The position numbers and the translations under genes are program-made. DNA of 64,000 bases, taken from Struthio camelus. Taxonomy: Eukaryota > Chordata > Aves > Struthioniformes > Struthionidae. Every line of letters starts with the position of its first letter. Within the stretch, counting starts at the first letter, position 1. The notes beneath the pieces were generated by a model. That model did no database searches and was not told where the DNA came from. It saw nothing but the letters and a program-made list of their open reading frames with translations. Shown here piece after piece: positions 33,841 to 45,868 of the stretch. The DNA lies in contig NC_090951.1 in the NCBI RefSeq assembly GCF_040807025.1, forward strand, positions 29,973,573-30,037,572, written 5' to 3'.

Positions 33841-36596
33841 CTAGAGCATATTTCCCAGGATCGCATCCAGACGGGTTTTGAATATCTCCAAGGAAGGAGA
33901 CTCCACCACCTCTCTGGGCAACCTGTTCCAGTGCTCTGTCACCCTCACAGTCAAGAAGATTTTTCTCAGGTTCAGATGGAACTTCCTGTGGTTCAGTTTC
34001 TGCCCATTGCCTCTTGTCCTGTTGCTGGGCACCACAGAGAAGAGACTGGCCTCATCCTCTTGACACTCCCCCTTCAGATACTTGTACACGTTGATGAGAT
34101 CGCCTCTCAATCTTCTCTTCTCCAGGCTCAACAGGCCCAGCTCTTGCAGTCTTTCTTCCTAGGAGAGGTGCTCCAGCCCTCTAATCATCTTGGTAGCCCT
34201 CCGCTGGACTCTCTCCAGGAGTGCCATGTCTCTCTTGTACTGGGGAGCCCAGAACTGGACACAGTACTCCAGGGGAGGCCTCCCCAGGGCTGAGGAGAGG
34301 GGCAGGATCACCTCCCTCGACCTGCTGGCAACACTCCGCCTAATGCACCCCAGGATCCCATTGGCCTTCTTGGCCACAAGGGCACACTGCTGGCTCATGT
34401 TTAACTTGTTGTCCACCAGCACTCCCAGGTCCTCCTCTGCAGAGCTACTTTCCAGCAGGTCAACCCCCAGCCTGTACTGCTGCATGGGATTATTCCTGCC
34501 TAGGTGCAGGACCTTGCACTTGCCTTTGTTGAACTTCAGGAGGTTCCTCTCCGCCCACCTCTCCAGCCTGTCCAGGTCCCTCGGAATGGCAGCACAGTCT
34601 TCTGGTGTGTTAGCCTCTCCCCCCAGTTTAGTATCATCAGCAAACTTGCTGAGGGTGCACTCTGTCCCTTCCTCCAGGTCACTGAGGAATGCCTTGAACA
34701 AGACTGGACCCAGGACTGACCCCTGGGGGACACCACTAGCCACAGGCCTCCAACTTGACTCTGCGCCATTCACCACAACCCTCTGAGCTTGGCCATCCAG
34801 CCAGTTCTCAAGCCACCTCACTGTCCACTCGTCTAGCCCACACTTCCTGAGCTTACCTAGAAGGATGTGATGGGAGACAGTGTCAAAAGCCTTGCTGAAG
34901 TCCAGGTAGACAACATCCACTGCTCTCTCCTCATCTACCCAGCCAGTCATTCCGTCATAGAAGGCTATCAGATTGGTCAAGCATGATTTCCCTTTGGTGA
35001 ATCCGTGCTGACTACTCCTGATCACCTTCTTGTCCTTCAGATGCTTAGCGATGACCTCCAGGAGGAGCTGTTCCATCACCTTGCCAGGGATGGAGGTGAG
35101 GCTGACAGGCCTGTAGATTCCTGGCTCCTCCTTCTTGCCCTTTTGGAAGACTGGGGTGACATTGGCTTTCTTCCAGTCCTCAGGCACCTCTCCTGATCTC
35201 CAGGACCTTTCCAAGATGATGGAGAGTGGCCTAGCGATAACATCCGCCAGCTCCCTCAGCACTCGTGGGTGCATCCCATCGGGGCCCGTGGATTTATGGA
35301 TGTCAAGTTTGGACAAAAGATCTCTAACCTGATCCTCTTCAACCAAGGGAGAGTCTTCCTTTCTCCAGACTTCCTCTCTTGTCTCCAAGGTCTGGAATTC
35401 CTGAGGACTGGCCTTAGCAGTGAAGACTGAAGCAAAGAAGGCATTCAATAACTCTGCCTTCTCTGTATCCTTCGTCACCAGGGCACCCGCCCCATTCAGC
35501 AGCGGGCCCACGTGTTCCCTAGTCTTCCTTTTGCTATTGATGTATTTGAAGAACCCCTTCTTGTTGTCCTTGCCAGATTTAATTCCAACTGGGCCTTAGC
35601 CTTCCTTGTCGCATCCCTGCACACTCTGACAACGTCCCTGTATTCCCCCCAAGTGGCCTGTCCCCTTTTCCACATTCTGTGTACTTCCTTCTTCTGCTGG
35701 AGTTTGGCCAGGAGTTCCTTGCTCATCCAGGCAGGTCTCCTGCCCGCTTTGCTCGACTTCTTTCTCAGAGGGATGCACTGCTCTTGAGCCTGGAGGAGGT
35801 GATGCTTGAATATTAACCAGCTTTCTTGGACCCCTCTTCCCCCCAGGGCCCTACCCCATGAGATTCCCCTAAGTAGGTCCCTCAAGAGGCCAAAGTTAGC
35901 TCTCCTGAAGTCCAGCGTTGCAATCCTACTCATTGCCCTGCTCCCTCCTCGTAGGATCCTGAACTCCACCATCTCATGGTCACTGCAGCCAAGGCTGCCC
36001 CCAACCTTCACCTCTCCAACTAGACCTTCTTTGTTCGTTAGGACAAGGTCTAGCATTGCACCTCTCCTCGTTGGCGTCTCCACCACCTGAGTCAAGAAAT
36101 TATCATCAATCCTCTGCAGGAACCTCTTTGACTGTTTGTGCCTAGCTGTGCTGTCTTGCCAACAGATGTCAGGGTGGTTGAAGTCTCCCATGAGAACCAG
36201 GGCCCGTGATCGTGAGGCTACTTCCAGCTGTCGGTAGAAGGCCTCATCGATGACTTCCTCCTGGTCAGGTGGCCTGTAGTAAACCCCCACCACCGTGTCA
36301 CCCATGTTACCCTGCCCTTTAATCCTTACCCACAGGCTCTCCACTTGCTCTTCATCCACCCCGAGGCAGAGCTCCATACATTCTAGTTGCTCCCTCCCAT
36401 AAAGAGCAACTCCACCACCTCGCCTTCCTGGCCTGTCTTTCCTAAAAAGCACCTAGCCATCCATGACAGCATCCCAGTCATGTGAGCTATCCCACCATGT
36501 CTCTGTCACTGCAATGAGATCATGGCCCTGCGACCGCACACAGAGCTCTAACTCTTCCTGCTGATTCCCCATGCTGCGTGCATTGCTATACAGGCA
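33841..36596 (-). pseudogene. CR1 ORF2, copy 6, broken
   Basis: Same domains; shared TAGs at 36453-36455 and 34159-34161 and shared frameshift. Confidence 0.92.
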
Positions 36597-37844
36597 TTCC
36601 AGAGAGCCAGCCAAGCATGCAAGCTTCCCAGAAGAGGCGCAAGAGGATCCTCCATAGCCATGTTGCATGCTGTCTCCCCTGGCTGTATGCACCCGCTGGA
36701 GGCATCCTGACTTGAGCGGTGTTTTACTGACTCTCCTGCCACTACACCACTCCCCTTCCCCCATCTTGCCTAGTTTAAAGCCCTCCTTACCAGGCTGGCC
36801 AATCTGTTGGCAAAGACGCACGTGCCCCGCTTGGTAAGGTGGATCCTTAAGGTGGCTCCCCATCAGCTGTTGATCTTCAAACAGGGTCCCACGGTCATAG
36901 AAACCAAAGCCCTGTTGCCAACACCAGCGGCGCAGCCAGTTGTTAACTTGGAAAACTCGTCTACTCCTCCTCCCATCCTTCCCCCTCACAGGCAAGATTG
37001 AGGAGAAAACGACCCGGGCTCCCAGACCCTTCACCACCGTTCCCAGAGCTCTGAAGTCCTGTTTGATGCTTTCCAGTTTGCCTTTTGCGTCATTAGCACC
37101 CACATGGAAGATCAGCAGAGGGTAGTAGTCCGATGCATGGACAAGCCTTGGCAGTCTTTCCACGACATCTCTTATTCGAGCCCCTGGCAGGCAGCAAACC
37201 TCTCTGGGCAAGAGGTCAGGTCGGCAGAGAGGTGCCTCTGTCCCCTGCAGCAGGCAGTCACCCACAACAATCACTCGCCGCTTCTTCCGGGGGTTCCTGC
37301 ACGGCACAGGGTCTGCCCGGCCAGTTGCCTCCCTTGGAGCCATGCCCAGCCTCTCCTCGGCTTGCAGGGCACTAAACTTGTCCTTCAAGGGTAAGTCTTG
37401 AGGAGGAGCAAGAGCCTTTCTCCTTCTACGAGAGGTCACCAGCTTCCAGCCCTCTTCAACAGCGTTATGATGCACCTTTACACACGGTGCTGAGCCCTCC
37501 GACAACTCCGCTGCAGTGGGGGCAGGGGACTCCCGGAGCTGAACAGTCTCCGAGAACGCCCTGTCAATCTCCCGCTCATCCTCTCGGATGCTACGCAGCC
37601 TACTAACCTCCTCCCGTAGCTCCTTTATCTGGTGACGCAACTGGTCAAGCACAGCACACCTCACGCAGGAGAGCTGACTGTCAGCCCAGGCCCCACGCAG
37701 AGGCCCCAGGCACTGCCTGCAGCCTGACACCTGCAGAGCTGCATCTGCTGTCGGAGGGTCTGTCTGCGTTGAAGCCTCAGACACAGCCGATGCAGCACCT
37801 CCAGCAGCCACGGGGGAACGTGCTCTGCGGCGTGTCACGGCCAT
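36453..37844 (-). pseudogene. CR1 ORF1, copy 6
   Basis: As copy 1. The frame is open without a stop far upstream through linker 6 to 39134 because of base composition. Confidence 0.83.
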
Positions 37845-38577
37845 GCCCCGGGGAAGGACACACCACTGTGCAAAATGGAGAGGCACCTTCTTTGCCTTCT
37901 GGCGCCCTTCTGCGCAAACTGCTGCGCTAACTGCTGCGTCTGTTCGCTGCCTCTGTTGGCTGCGCTCAAGGAGCGCAGAAGGAGCCGTCCTCGTCTCCGA
38001 GCCCGCGGCTTCGAAGCCGTCTGGTTGGGCCCTTGTCGCGGCGGCTGCAGGCGGCTGCGACCGTCCCGCCGCCCGCAGCCGGCCCGTGCCAGCGCGGCGG
38101 GGCCCTTGGGCTCCCGAGGTCGCCTGTGCCGCGGAAAGGGCCGCTCTGGGCCGGGCCTTTCCCTTGCCGCGCGGCTCCTCCTGAGCCGCGGCTGGAAGCG
38201 GCCGGGGCGAGGGGCCGTCCGGTGCCCCCGGGGCTGCGTTTGCGCTGCTGCTCCCTCCCAGGCTGCTGGCGGAGAGCCGGGCGCAGACCCCGCCGTCGCG
38301 GCCGCGGTCGAACGGGCCTTCTGCCTCCTCCCGGCGTGAGACCCAGGTGGTCGAGGATGGGGCGGGACGGGGCGGTAGGGGTGTTGGGAGCGGGGGGGGG
38401 ACAGGGACTCCCTGCCTCCGCTGCCGGCCCCTAAAGGCAGCCGCCGGCGGGGGCAGCGGTGGTGGCGGCGGCAGCCCCAGCGGGGCCCGGCCCGGGCAGG
38501 CGGCGGCCGCGGGGGCTGCAGCAGGCAGCGGCGGCGGCAGGGCCGGGGCAGGAGCCGCGGGGCAGAAAAGCAGGGGC

Positions 38578-38648
38578 TGCATTGGCCGGGAATCGAACCC
38601 GGGTCTCCCGCGTGGCGGGCGAGAATTCTCCCCCTGAACCACCAATGC
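38578..38648 (-). tRNA. tRNA-Gly-GCC: tRNA-Gly(GCC)-like gene, C33 variant
   Basis: Identical by eye; faces the 5' end of CR1 copy 6. Confidence 0.85.
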
Positions 38649-39398
38649 CGCGGCCGGGGCTCCCCCGCGGCCCCGCCGCCCCCGCACCCCTGGCTGCCGG
38701 CTGCTGTCCCCGCGCAGGGCCGGGGCCCGGCTGCCCTCCCTGCCGGCACTTGGCCGCGGCCCCGGCGCAGATGCGGGCGCCCCGCGCGCCCCGGGGCGAG
38801 CGACTCCAGCGCCTCCGGGCCGCGGCGCCCGGGCCAGGTGCTGCCCTGCCCTCCCGCGGCAGCCGCTGCAGCCGGGGCTTCGCCTCTCCTGCTGCGCCCG
38901 GGGCGCTGAGCAAGACAAGAAGCAAGGCCAGGAAAAGGCCTGACCCAGAACTGCAGCGTCTGTCACAAAGTCGACCCCGGGGTGCCACGGGCCCTGGCGG
39001 CGCTGGCGCGGGGAGCCTGGCAGCCGCGGGGCTGGCCACCGCTGGCGGGCAGCCCCCAAGGGAAGGAGCCGAGCAGCCTGCTCTGATTCCGGGGGCGCAA
39101 GCCACGAGAGCGCCAGCTTGGCTACCTGAGGCATCGTGGCACTTCAGGGCGTTCTCGTTAGGCTCCAGAGTTAACAGGGCATCACGAGGGCCCTGGCCAA
39201 GCTCGCGCGCCCCTGCGAACACCAAGGCCCTCGGCGCTTTGGGCTCCCGCAGCAGCCACAACTGCGGCCAAGCACCGCTGCCAGCCCCAAAAGGCAGCTG
39301 CCTGCGGGGGCGGCCGGGCCCCGGCCGGGCGGGGGCCGCGGAGGCGCCGGCGGGGGCGCTGCGGGGGGCGGTGGGGCCGCGGGGGAGCCCCGGCCGTG

Positions 39399-39469
39399 GC
39401 ATTGGTGGTTCAGGGGGAGAATTCTCGCCCGCCACGCGGGAGACCCGGGTTCGATTCCCGGCCAATGCA
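39399..39469 (+). tRNA. tRNA-Gly-GCC: tRNA-Gly(GCC)-like gene, C33 variant
   Basis: Identical by eye; faces the 3' end of CR1 copy 7. Confidence 0.85.
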
Positions 39470-39854
39470 GCCCCTGCTTTTCTGCCCCGCGGCTCCTGCC
39501 CCGGCCCTGCCGCCGCCGCTGCCTGCTGCAGCCCCCGCGGCCGCCGCCTGCCCGGGCCGGGCCCCGCTGGGGCTGCCGCCGCCACCACCGCTGCCCCCGC
39601 CGGCGGCTGCCTTTAGGGGCCGGCAGCGGTGGCTCGTGGTGCTCCGGCGGGAGCCTGGCCGCTGGTGCCCCGTCTCGGGCCGGCGGGGGGCTCTGCCCGG
39701 GCCACGAGGCAGCACAGGAACTCTGGAGCCTCCTGAGCACCTCCCTGCGGCAGCGGCGTCGCAGGCAGCAGAATCACAGAATCACAGAATCGTTGAGGTC
39801 GGAAGGGACCTCTGGAGATCATCTAGTCCACCCTCCCTGCTCAAGCAGGGTCAC

Positions 39855-42610
39855 CTAGAGCATATTTCCCAGGATCGCATCCAGACGGGTTTTGAATATC
39901 TCCAAGGAAGGAGACTCCACCACCTCTCTGGGCAACCTGTTCCAGTGCTCTGTCACCCTCACAGTCAAGAAGATTTTTCTCAGGTTCAGATGGAACTTCC
40001 TGTGGTTCAGTTTCTGCCCATTGCCTCTTGTCCTGTTGCTGGGCACCACAGAGAAGAGACTGGCCTCATCCTCTTGACACTCCCCCTTCAGATACTTGTA
40101 CACGTTGATGAGATCGCCTCTCAATCTTCTCTTCTCCAGGCTCAACAGGCCCAGCTCTTGCAGTCTTTCTTCCTAGGAGAGGTGCTCCAGCCCTCTAATC
40201 ATCTTGGTAGCCCTCCGCTGGACTCTCTCCAGGAGTGCCATGTCTCTCTTGTACTGGGGAGCCCAGAACTGGACACAGTACTCCAGGGGAGGCCTCCCCA
40301 GGGCTGAGGAGAGGGGCAGGATCACCTCCCTCGACCTGCTGGCAACACTCCGCCTAATGCACCCCAGGATCCCATTGGCCTTCTTGGCCACAAGGGCACA
40401 CTGCTGGCTCATGTTTAACTTGTTGTCCACCAGCACTCCCAGGTCCTCCTCTGCAGAGCTACTTTCCAGCAGGTCAACCCCCAGCCTGTACTGCTGCATG
40501 GGATTATTCCTGCCTAGGTGCAGGACCTTGCACTTGCCTTTGTTGAACTTCAGGAGGTTCCTCTCCGCCCACCTCTCCAGCCTGTCCAGGTCCCTCGGAA
40601 TGGCAGCACAGTCTTCTGGTGTGTTAGCCTCTCCCCCCAGTTTAGTATCATCAGCAAACTTGCTGAGGGTGCACTCTGTCCCTTCCTCCAGGTCACTGAG
40701 GAATGCCTTGAACAAGACTGGACCCAGGACTGACCCCTGGGGGACACCACTAGCCACAGGCCTCCAACTTGACTCTGCGCCATTCACCACAACCCTCTGA
40801 GCTTGGCCATCCAGCCAGTTCTCAAGCCACCTCACTGTCCACTCGTCTAGCCCACACTTCCTGAGCTTACCTAGAAGGATGTGATGGGAGACAGTGTCAA
40901 AAGCCTTGCTGAAGTCCAGGTAGACAACATCCACTGCTCTCTCCTCATCTACCCAGCCAGTCATTCCGTCATAGAAGGCTATCAGATTGGTCAAGCATGA
41001 TTTCCCTTTGGTGAATCCGTGCTGACTACTCCTGATCACCTTCTTGTCCTTCAGATGCTTAGCGATGACCTCCAGGAGGAGCTGTTCCATCACCTTGCCA
41101 GGGATGGAGGTGAGGCTGACAGGCCTGTAGATTCCTGGCTCCTCCTTCTTGCCCTTTTGGAAGACTGGGGTGACATTGGCTTTCTTCCAGTCCTCAGGCA
41201 CCTCTCCTGATCTCCAGGACCTTTCCAAGATGATGGAGAGTGGCCTAGCGATAACATCCGCCAGCTCCCTCAGCACTCGTGGGTGCATCCCATCGGGGCC
41301 CGTGGATTTATGGATGTCAAGTTTGGACAAAAGATCTCTAACCTGATCCTCTTCAACCAAGGGAGAGTCTTCCTTTCTCCAGACTTCCTCTCTTGTCTCC
41401 AAGGTCTGGAATTCCTGAGGACTGGCCTTAGCAGTGAAGACTGAAGCAAAGAAGGCATTCAATAACTCTGCCTTCTCTGTATCCTTCGTCACCAGGGCAC
41501 CCGCCCCATTCAGCAGCGGGCCCACGTGTTCCCTAGTCTTCCTTTTGCTATTGATGTATTTGAAGAACCCCTTCTTGTTGTCCTTGCCAGATTTAATTCC
41601 AACTGGGCCTTAGCCTTCCTTGTCGCATCCCTGCACACTCTGACAACGTCCCTGTATTCCCCCCAAGTGGCCTGTCCCCTTTTCCACATTCTGTGTACTT
41701 CCTTCTTCTGCTGGAGTTTGGCCAGGAGTTCCTTGCTCATCCAGGCAGGTCTCCTGCCCGCTTTGCTCGACTTCTTTCTCAGAGGGATGCACTGCTCTTG
41801 AGCCTGGAGGAGGTGATGCTTGAATATTAACCAGCTTTCTTGGACCCCTCTTCCCCCCAGGGCCCTACCCCATGAGATTCCCCTAAGTAGGTCCCACAAG
41901 AGGCCAAAGTTAGCTCTCCTGAAGTCCAGCGTTGCAATCCTACTCATTGCCCTGCTCCCTCCTCGTAGGATCCTGAACTCCACCATCTCATGGTCACTGC
42001 AGCCAAGGCTGCCCCCAACCTTCACCTCTCCAACTAGACCTTCTTTGTTCGTTAGGACAAGGTCTAGCATTGCACCTCTCCTCGTTGGCGTCTCCACCAC
42101 CTGAGTCAAGAAATTGTCATCAATCCTCTGCAGGAACCTCTTTGACTGTTTGTGCCTAGCTGTGCTGTCTTGCCAACAGATGTCAGGGTGGTTGAAGTCT
42201 CCCATGAGAACCAGGGCCCGTGATCGTGAGGCTACTTCCAGCTGTCGGTAGAAGGCCTCATCGATGACTTCCTCCTGGTCAGGTGGCCTGTAGTAAACCC
42301 CCACCACCGTGTCACCCATGTTACCCTGCCCTTTAATCCTTACCCACAGGCTCTCCACTTGCTCTTCATCCACCCCGAGGCAGAGCTCCATACATTCTAG
42401 TTGCTCCCTCCCATAAAGAGCAACTCCACCACCTCGCCTTCCTGGCCTGTCTTTCCTAAAAAGCACCTAGCCATCCATGACAGCATCCCAGTCATGTGAG
42501 CTATCCCACCATGTCTCTGTCACTGCAATGAGATCATGGCCCTGCGACCGCACACAGAGCTCTAACTCTTCCTGCTGATTCCCCATGCTGCGTGCATTGC
42601 TATACAGGCA
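39855..42610 (-). pseudogene. CR1 ORF2, copy 7, broken
   Basis: Same domains and shared lesions (TAG 42467-42469 and 40173-40175). Confidence 0.92.
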
Positions 42611-43858
42611 TTCCAGAGAGCCAGCCAAGCATGCAAGCTTCCCAGAAGAGGCGCAAGAGGATCCTCCATAGCCATGTTGCATGCTGTCTCCCCTGGCTGT
42701 ATGCACCCGCTGGAGGCATCCTGACTTGAGCGGTGTTTTACTGACTCTCCTGCCACTACACCACTCCCCTTCCCCCATCTTGCCTAGTTTAAAGCCCTCC
42801 TTACCAGGCTGGCCAATCTGTTGGCAAAGACGCACGTGCCCCGCTTGGTAAGGTGGATCCTTAAGGTGGCTCCCCATCAGCTGTTGATCTTCAAACAGGG
42901 TCCCACGGTCATAGAAACCAAAGCCCTGTTGCCAACACCAGCGGCGCAGCCAGTTGTTAACTTGGAAAACTCGTCTACTCCTCCTCCCATCCTTCCCCCT
43001 CACAGGCAAGATTGAGGAGAAAACGACCCGGGCTCCCAGACCCTTCACCACCGTTCCCAGAGCTCTGAAGTCCTGTTTGATGCTTTCCAGTTTGCCTTTT
43101 GCGTCATTAGCACCCACATGGAAGATCAGCAGAGGGTAGTAGTCCGATGCATGGACAAGCCTTGGCAGTCTTTCCACGACATCTCTTATTCGAGCCCCTG
43201 GCAGGCAGCAAACCTCTCTGGGCAAGAGGTCAGGTCGGCAGAGAGGTGCCTCTGTCCCCTGCAGCAGGCAGTCACCCACAACAATCACTCGCCGCTTCTT
43301 CCGGGGGTTCCTGCACGGCACAGGGTCTGCCCGGCCAGTTGCCTCCCTTGGAGCCATGCCCAGCCTCTCCTCGGCTTGCAGGGCACTAAACTTGTCCTTC
43401 AAGGGTAAGTCTTGAGGAGGAGCAAGAGCCTTTCTCCTTCTACGAGAGGTCACCAGCTTCCAGCCCTCTTCAACAGCGTTATGATGCACCTTTACACACG
43501 GTGCTGAGCCCTCCGACAACTCCGCTGCAGTGGGGGCAGGGGACTCCCGGAGCTGAACAGTCTCCGAGAACGCCCTGTCAATCTCCCGCTCATCCTCTCG
43601 GATGCTACGCAGCCTACTAACCTCCTCCCGTAGCTCCTTTATCTGGTGACGCAACTGGTCAAGCACAGCACACCTCACGCAGGAGAGCTGACTGTCAGCC
43701 CAGGCCCCACGCAGAGGCCCCAGGCACTGCCTGCAGCCTGACACCTGCAGAGCTGCATCTGCTGTCGGAGGGTCTGTCTGCGTTGAAGCCTCAGACACAG
43801 CCGATGCAGCACCTCCAGCAGCCACGGGGGAACGTGCTCTGCGGCGTGTCACGGCCAT
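42467..43858 (-). pseudogene. CR1 ORF1, copy 7
   Basis: As copy 1, ending at the shared TAG 42467-42469. Confidence 0.83.
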
Positions 43859-44591
43859 GCCCCGGGGAAGGACACACCACTGTGCAAAATGGAGAGGCAC
43901 CTTCTTTGCCTTCTGGCGCCCTTCTGCGCAAACTGCTGCGCTAACTGCTGCGTCTGTTCGCTGCCTCTGTTGGCTGCGCTCAAGGAGCACAGAAGGAGCC
44001 GTCCTCGTCTCCGAGCCCGCGGCTTCGAAGCCATATGGTTGGGCCCTTGTCGCGGCGGCTGCAGGCGGCTGCGACCGTCCCGCCGCCCGCAGCCGGCCCG
44101 TGCCAGCGCGGCGGGGCCCTTGGGCTCCCGAGGTCGCCTGTGCCGCGGAAAGGGCCGCTCTGGGCCGGGCCTTTCCCTTGCCGCGCGGCTCCTCCTGAGC
44201 CGCGGCTGGAAGCGGCCGGGGCGAGGGGCCGTCCGGTGCCCCCGGGGCTGCGTTTGCGCTGCTGCTCCCTCCCAGGCTGCTGGCGGAGAGCCGGGCGCAG
44301 ACCCCGCCGTTGCGGCCGCGGTCGAACGGGCCTTCTGCCTCCTCCCGGCGTGAGACCCAGGTGGTCGAGGATGGGGCGGGACGGGGCGGTAGGGGTGTTG
44401 GGAGCGGGGGGGGGACAGGGACTCCCTGCCTCCGCTGCCGGCCCCTAAAGGCAGCCGCCGGCGGGGGCAGCGGTGGTGGCGGCGGCAGCCCCAGCGGGGC
44501 CCGGCCCGGGCAGGTGGCGGCCGCGGGGGCTGCAGCAGGCAGCGGCGGCGGCAGGGCCGGGGCAGGAGCCGCGGGGCAGAAAAGCAGGGGC

Positions 44592-44662
44592 TGCATTGGC
44601 CGGGAATCGAACCCGGGTCTCCCGCGTGGCGGGCGAGAATTCTCCCCCTGAACCACCAATGC
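44592..44662 (-). tRNA. tRNA-Gly-GCC: tRNA-Gly(GCC)-like gene, C33 variant
   Basis: Identical by eye; faces the 5' end of CR1 copy 7. Confidence 0.85.
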
Positions 44663-45412
44663 CGCGGCCGGGGCTCCCCCGCGGCCCCGCCGCCCCCGCA
44701 CCCCTGGCTGCCGGCTGCTGTCCCCGCGCAGGGCCGGGGCCCGGCTGCCCTCCCTGCCGGCACTTGGCCGCGGCCCCGGCGCAGATGCGGGTGCCCCGCG
44801 CGCCCCGGGGCGAGCGACTCCAGCGCCTCCGGGCCGCGGCGCCCGGGCCAGGTCCTGCCCTGCCCTCCCGCGGCAGCCGCTGCAGCCGGGGCTTCGCCTC
44901 TCCTGCTGCGCCCGGGGCGCTGAGCAAGACAAGAAGCAAGGCCAGGAAAAGGCCTGACCCAGAACTGCAGCGTCTGTCACAAAGTCGACCCCGGGGTGCC
45001 ACGGGCCCTGGCGGCGCTGGCGCGGGGAGCCTGGCAGCCGCGGGGCTGGCCACCGCTGGCGGGCAGCCCCCAAGGGAAGGAGCCGAGCAGCCTGCTCTGA
45101 TTCCGGGGGCGCAAGCCACGAGAGCGCCAGCTTGGCTACCTGAGGCATCGTGGCACTTCAGGGCGTTCTCGTTAGGCTCCAGAGTTAACAGGGCATCACG
45201 AGGGCCCTGGCCAAGCTCGCGCGCCCCTGCGAACACCAAGGCCCTCGGCGCTTTGGGCTCCCGCAGCAGCCACAACTGCGGCCAAGCACCGCTGCCAGCC
45301 CCAAAAGGCAGCTGCCTGCGGGGGCGGCCGGGCCCCGGCCGGGCGGGGGCCGCGGAGGCGCCGGCGGGGGCGCTGCGGGGGGCGGCGGGGCCGCGGGGGA
45401 GCCCCGGCCGTG

Positions 45413-45483
45413 GCATTGGTGGTTCAGGGGGAGAATTCTCGCCCGCCACGCGGGAGACCCGGGTTCGATTCCCGGCCAATGCA
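45413..45483 (+). tRNA. tRNA-Gly-GCC: tRNA-Gly(GCC)-like gene, C33 variant
   Basis: Identical by eye; faces the 3' end of CR1 copy 8. Confidence 0.85.
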
Positions 45484-45868
45484 GCCCCTGCTTTTCTGCC
45501 CCGCGGCTCCTGCCCCGGCCCTGCCGCCGCCGCTGCCTGCTGCAGCCCCCGCGGCCGCCGCCTGCCCGGGCCGGGCCCCGCTGGGGCTGCCGCCGCCACC
45601 ACCGCTGCCCCCGCCGGCGGCTGCCTTTAGGGGCCGGCAGCGGTGGCTCGTGGTGCTCCGGCGGGAGCCTGGCCGCTGGTGCCCCGTCTCGGGCCGGCGG
45701 GGGGCTCTGCCCGGGCCACGAGGCAGCACAGGAACTCTGGAGCCTCCTGAGCACCTCCCTGCGGCAGCGGCGTCGCAGGCAGCAGAATCACAGAATCACA
45801 GAATCGTTGAGGTCGGAAGGGACCTCTGGAGATCATCTAGTCCACCCTCCCTGCTCAAGCAGGGTCAC

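Larger units (their letters stand above)
33756..38188 (-). mobile_element. CR1: CR1 LINE copy 6, full length, inactive
   Basis: 4,433 bp, complete from leader (right) to octamer tail (left, 33756). GAT/AGG combination at the two marker sites. Confidence 0.95.
38418..39629. repeat. Linker 6: inverted tRNA-Gly arms, spacer in standard orientation relative to CR1
   Basis: Linker 38189-39769 (1,581 bp). The spacer reads on the - strand, as expected if the whole monomer is simply inverted. Confidence 0.9.
39770..44202 (-). mobile_element. CR1: CR1 LINE copy 7, full length, inactive
   Basis: 4,433 bp. The most distinctive copy: GAC/TGG marker combination, and private changes in the 5' leader (for example CATATGG at about 44031-44037, GAGCAC near 43985). 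Confidence 0.95.
44432..45643. repeat. Linker 7: inverted tRNA-Gly arms, spacer standard
   Basis: Linker 44203-45783 (1,581 bp), spacer on the - strand. Carries a C-to-T at a CpG at 44792. Confidence 0.9.

Noticed and set aside
36453-39134. 893-codon open frame fusing linker, CR1 leader, ORF1 and endonuclease start (also 42467-45148, 16978-19275, 22992-25289, 48481-50781)
   Set aside because: The linker is so GC-rich that most frames are open, and the frame passes through a tRNA gene and both arms. No protein domain lies upstream of the ORF1 Met at 2428-equivalents.
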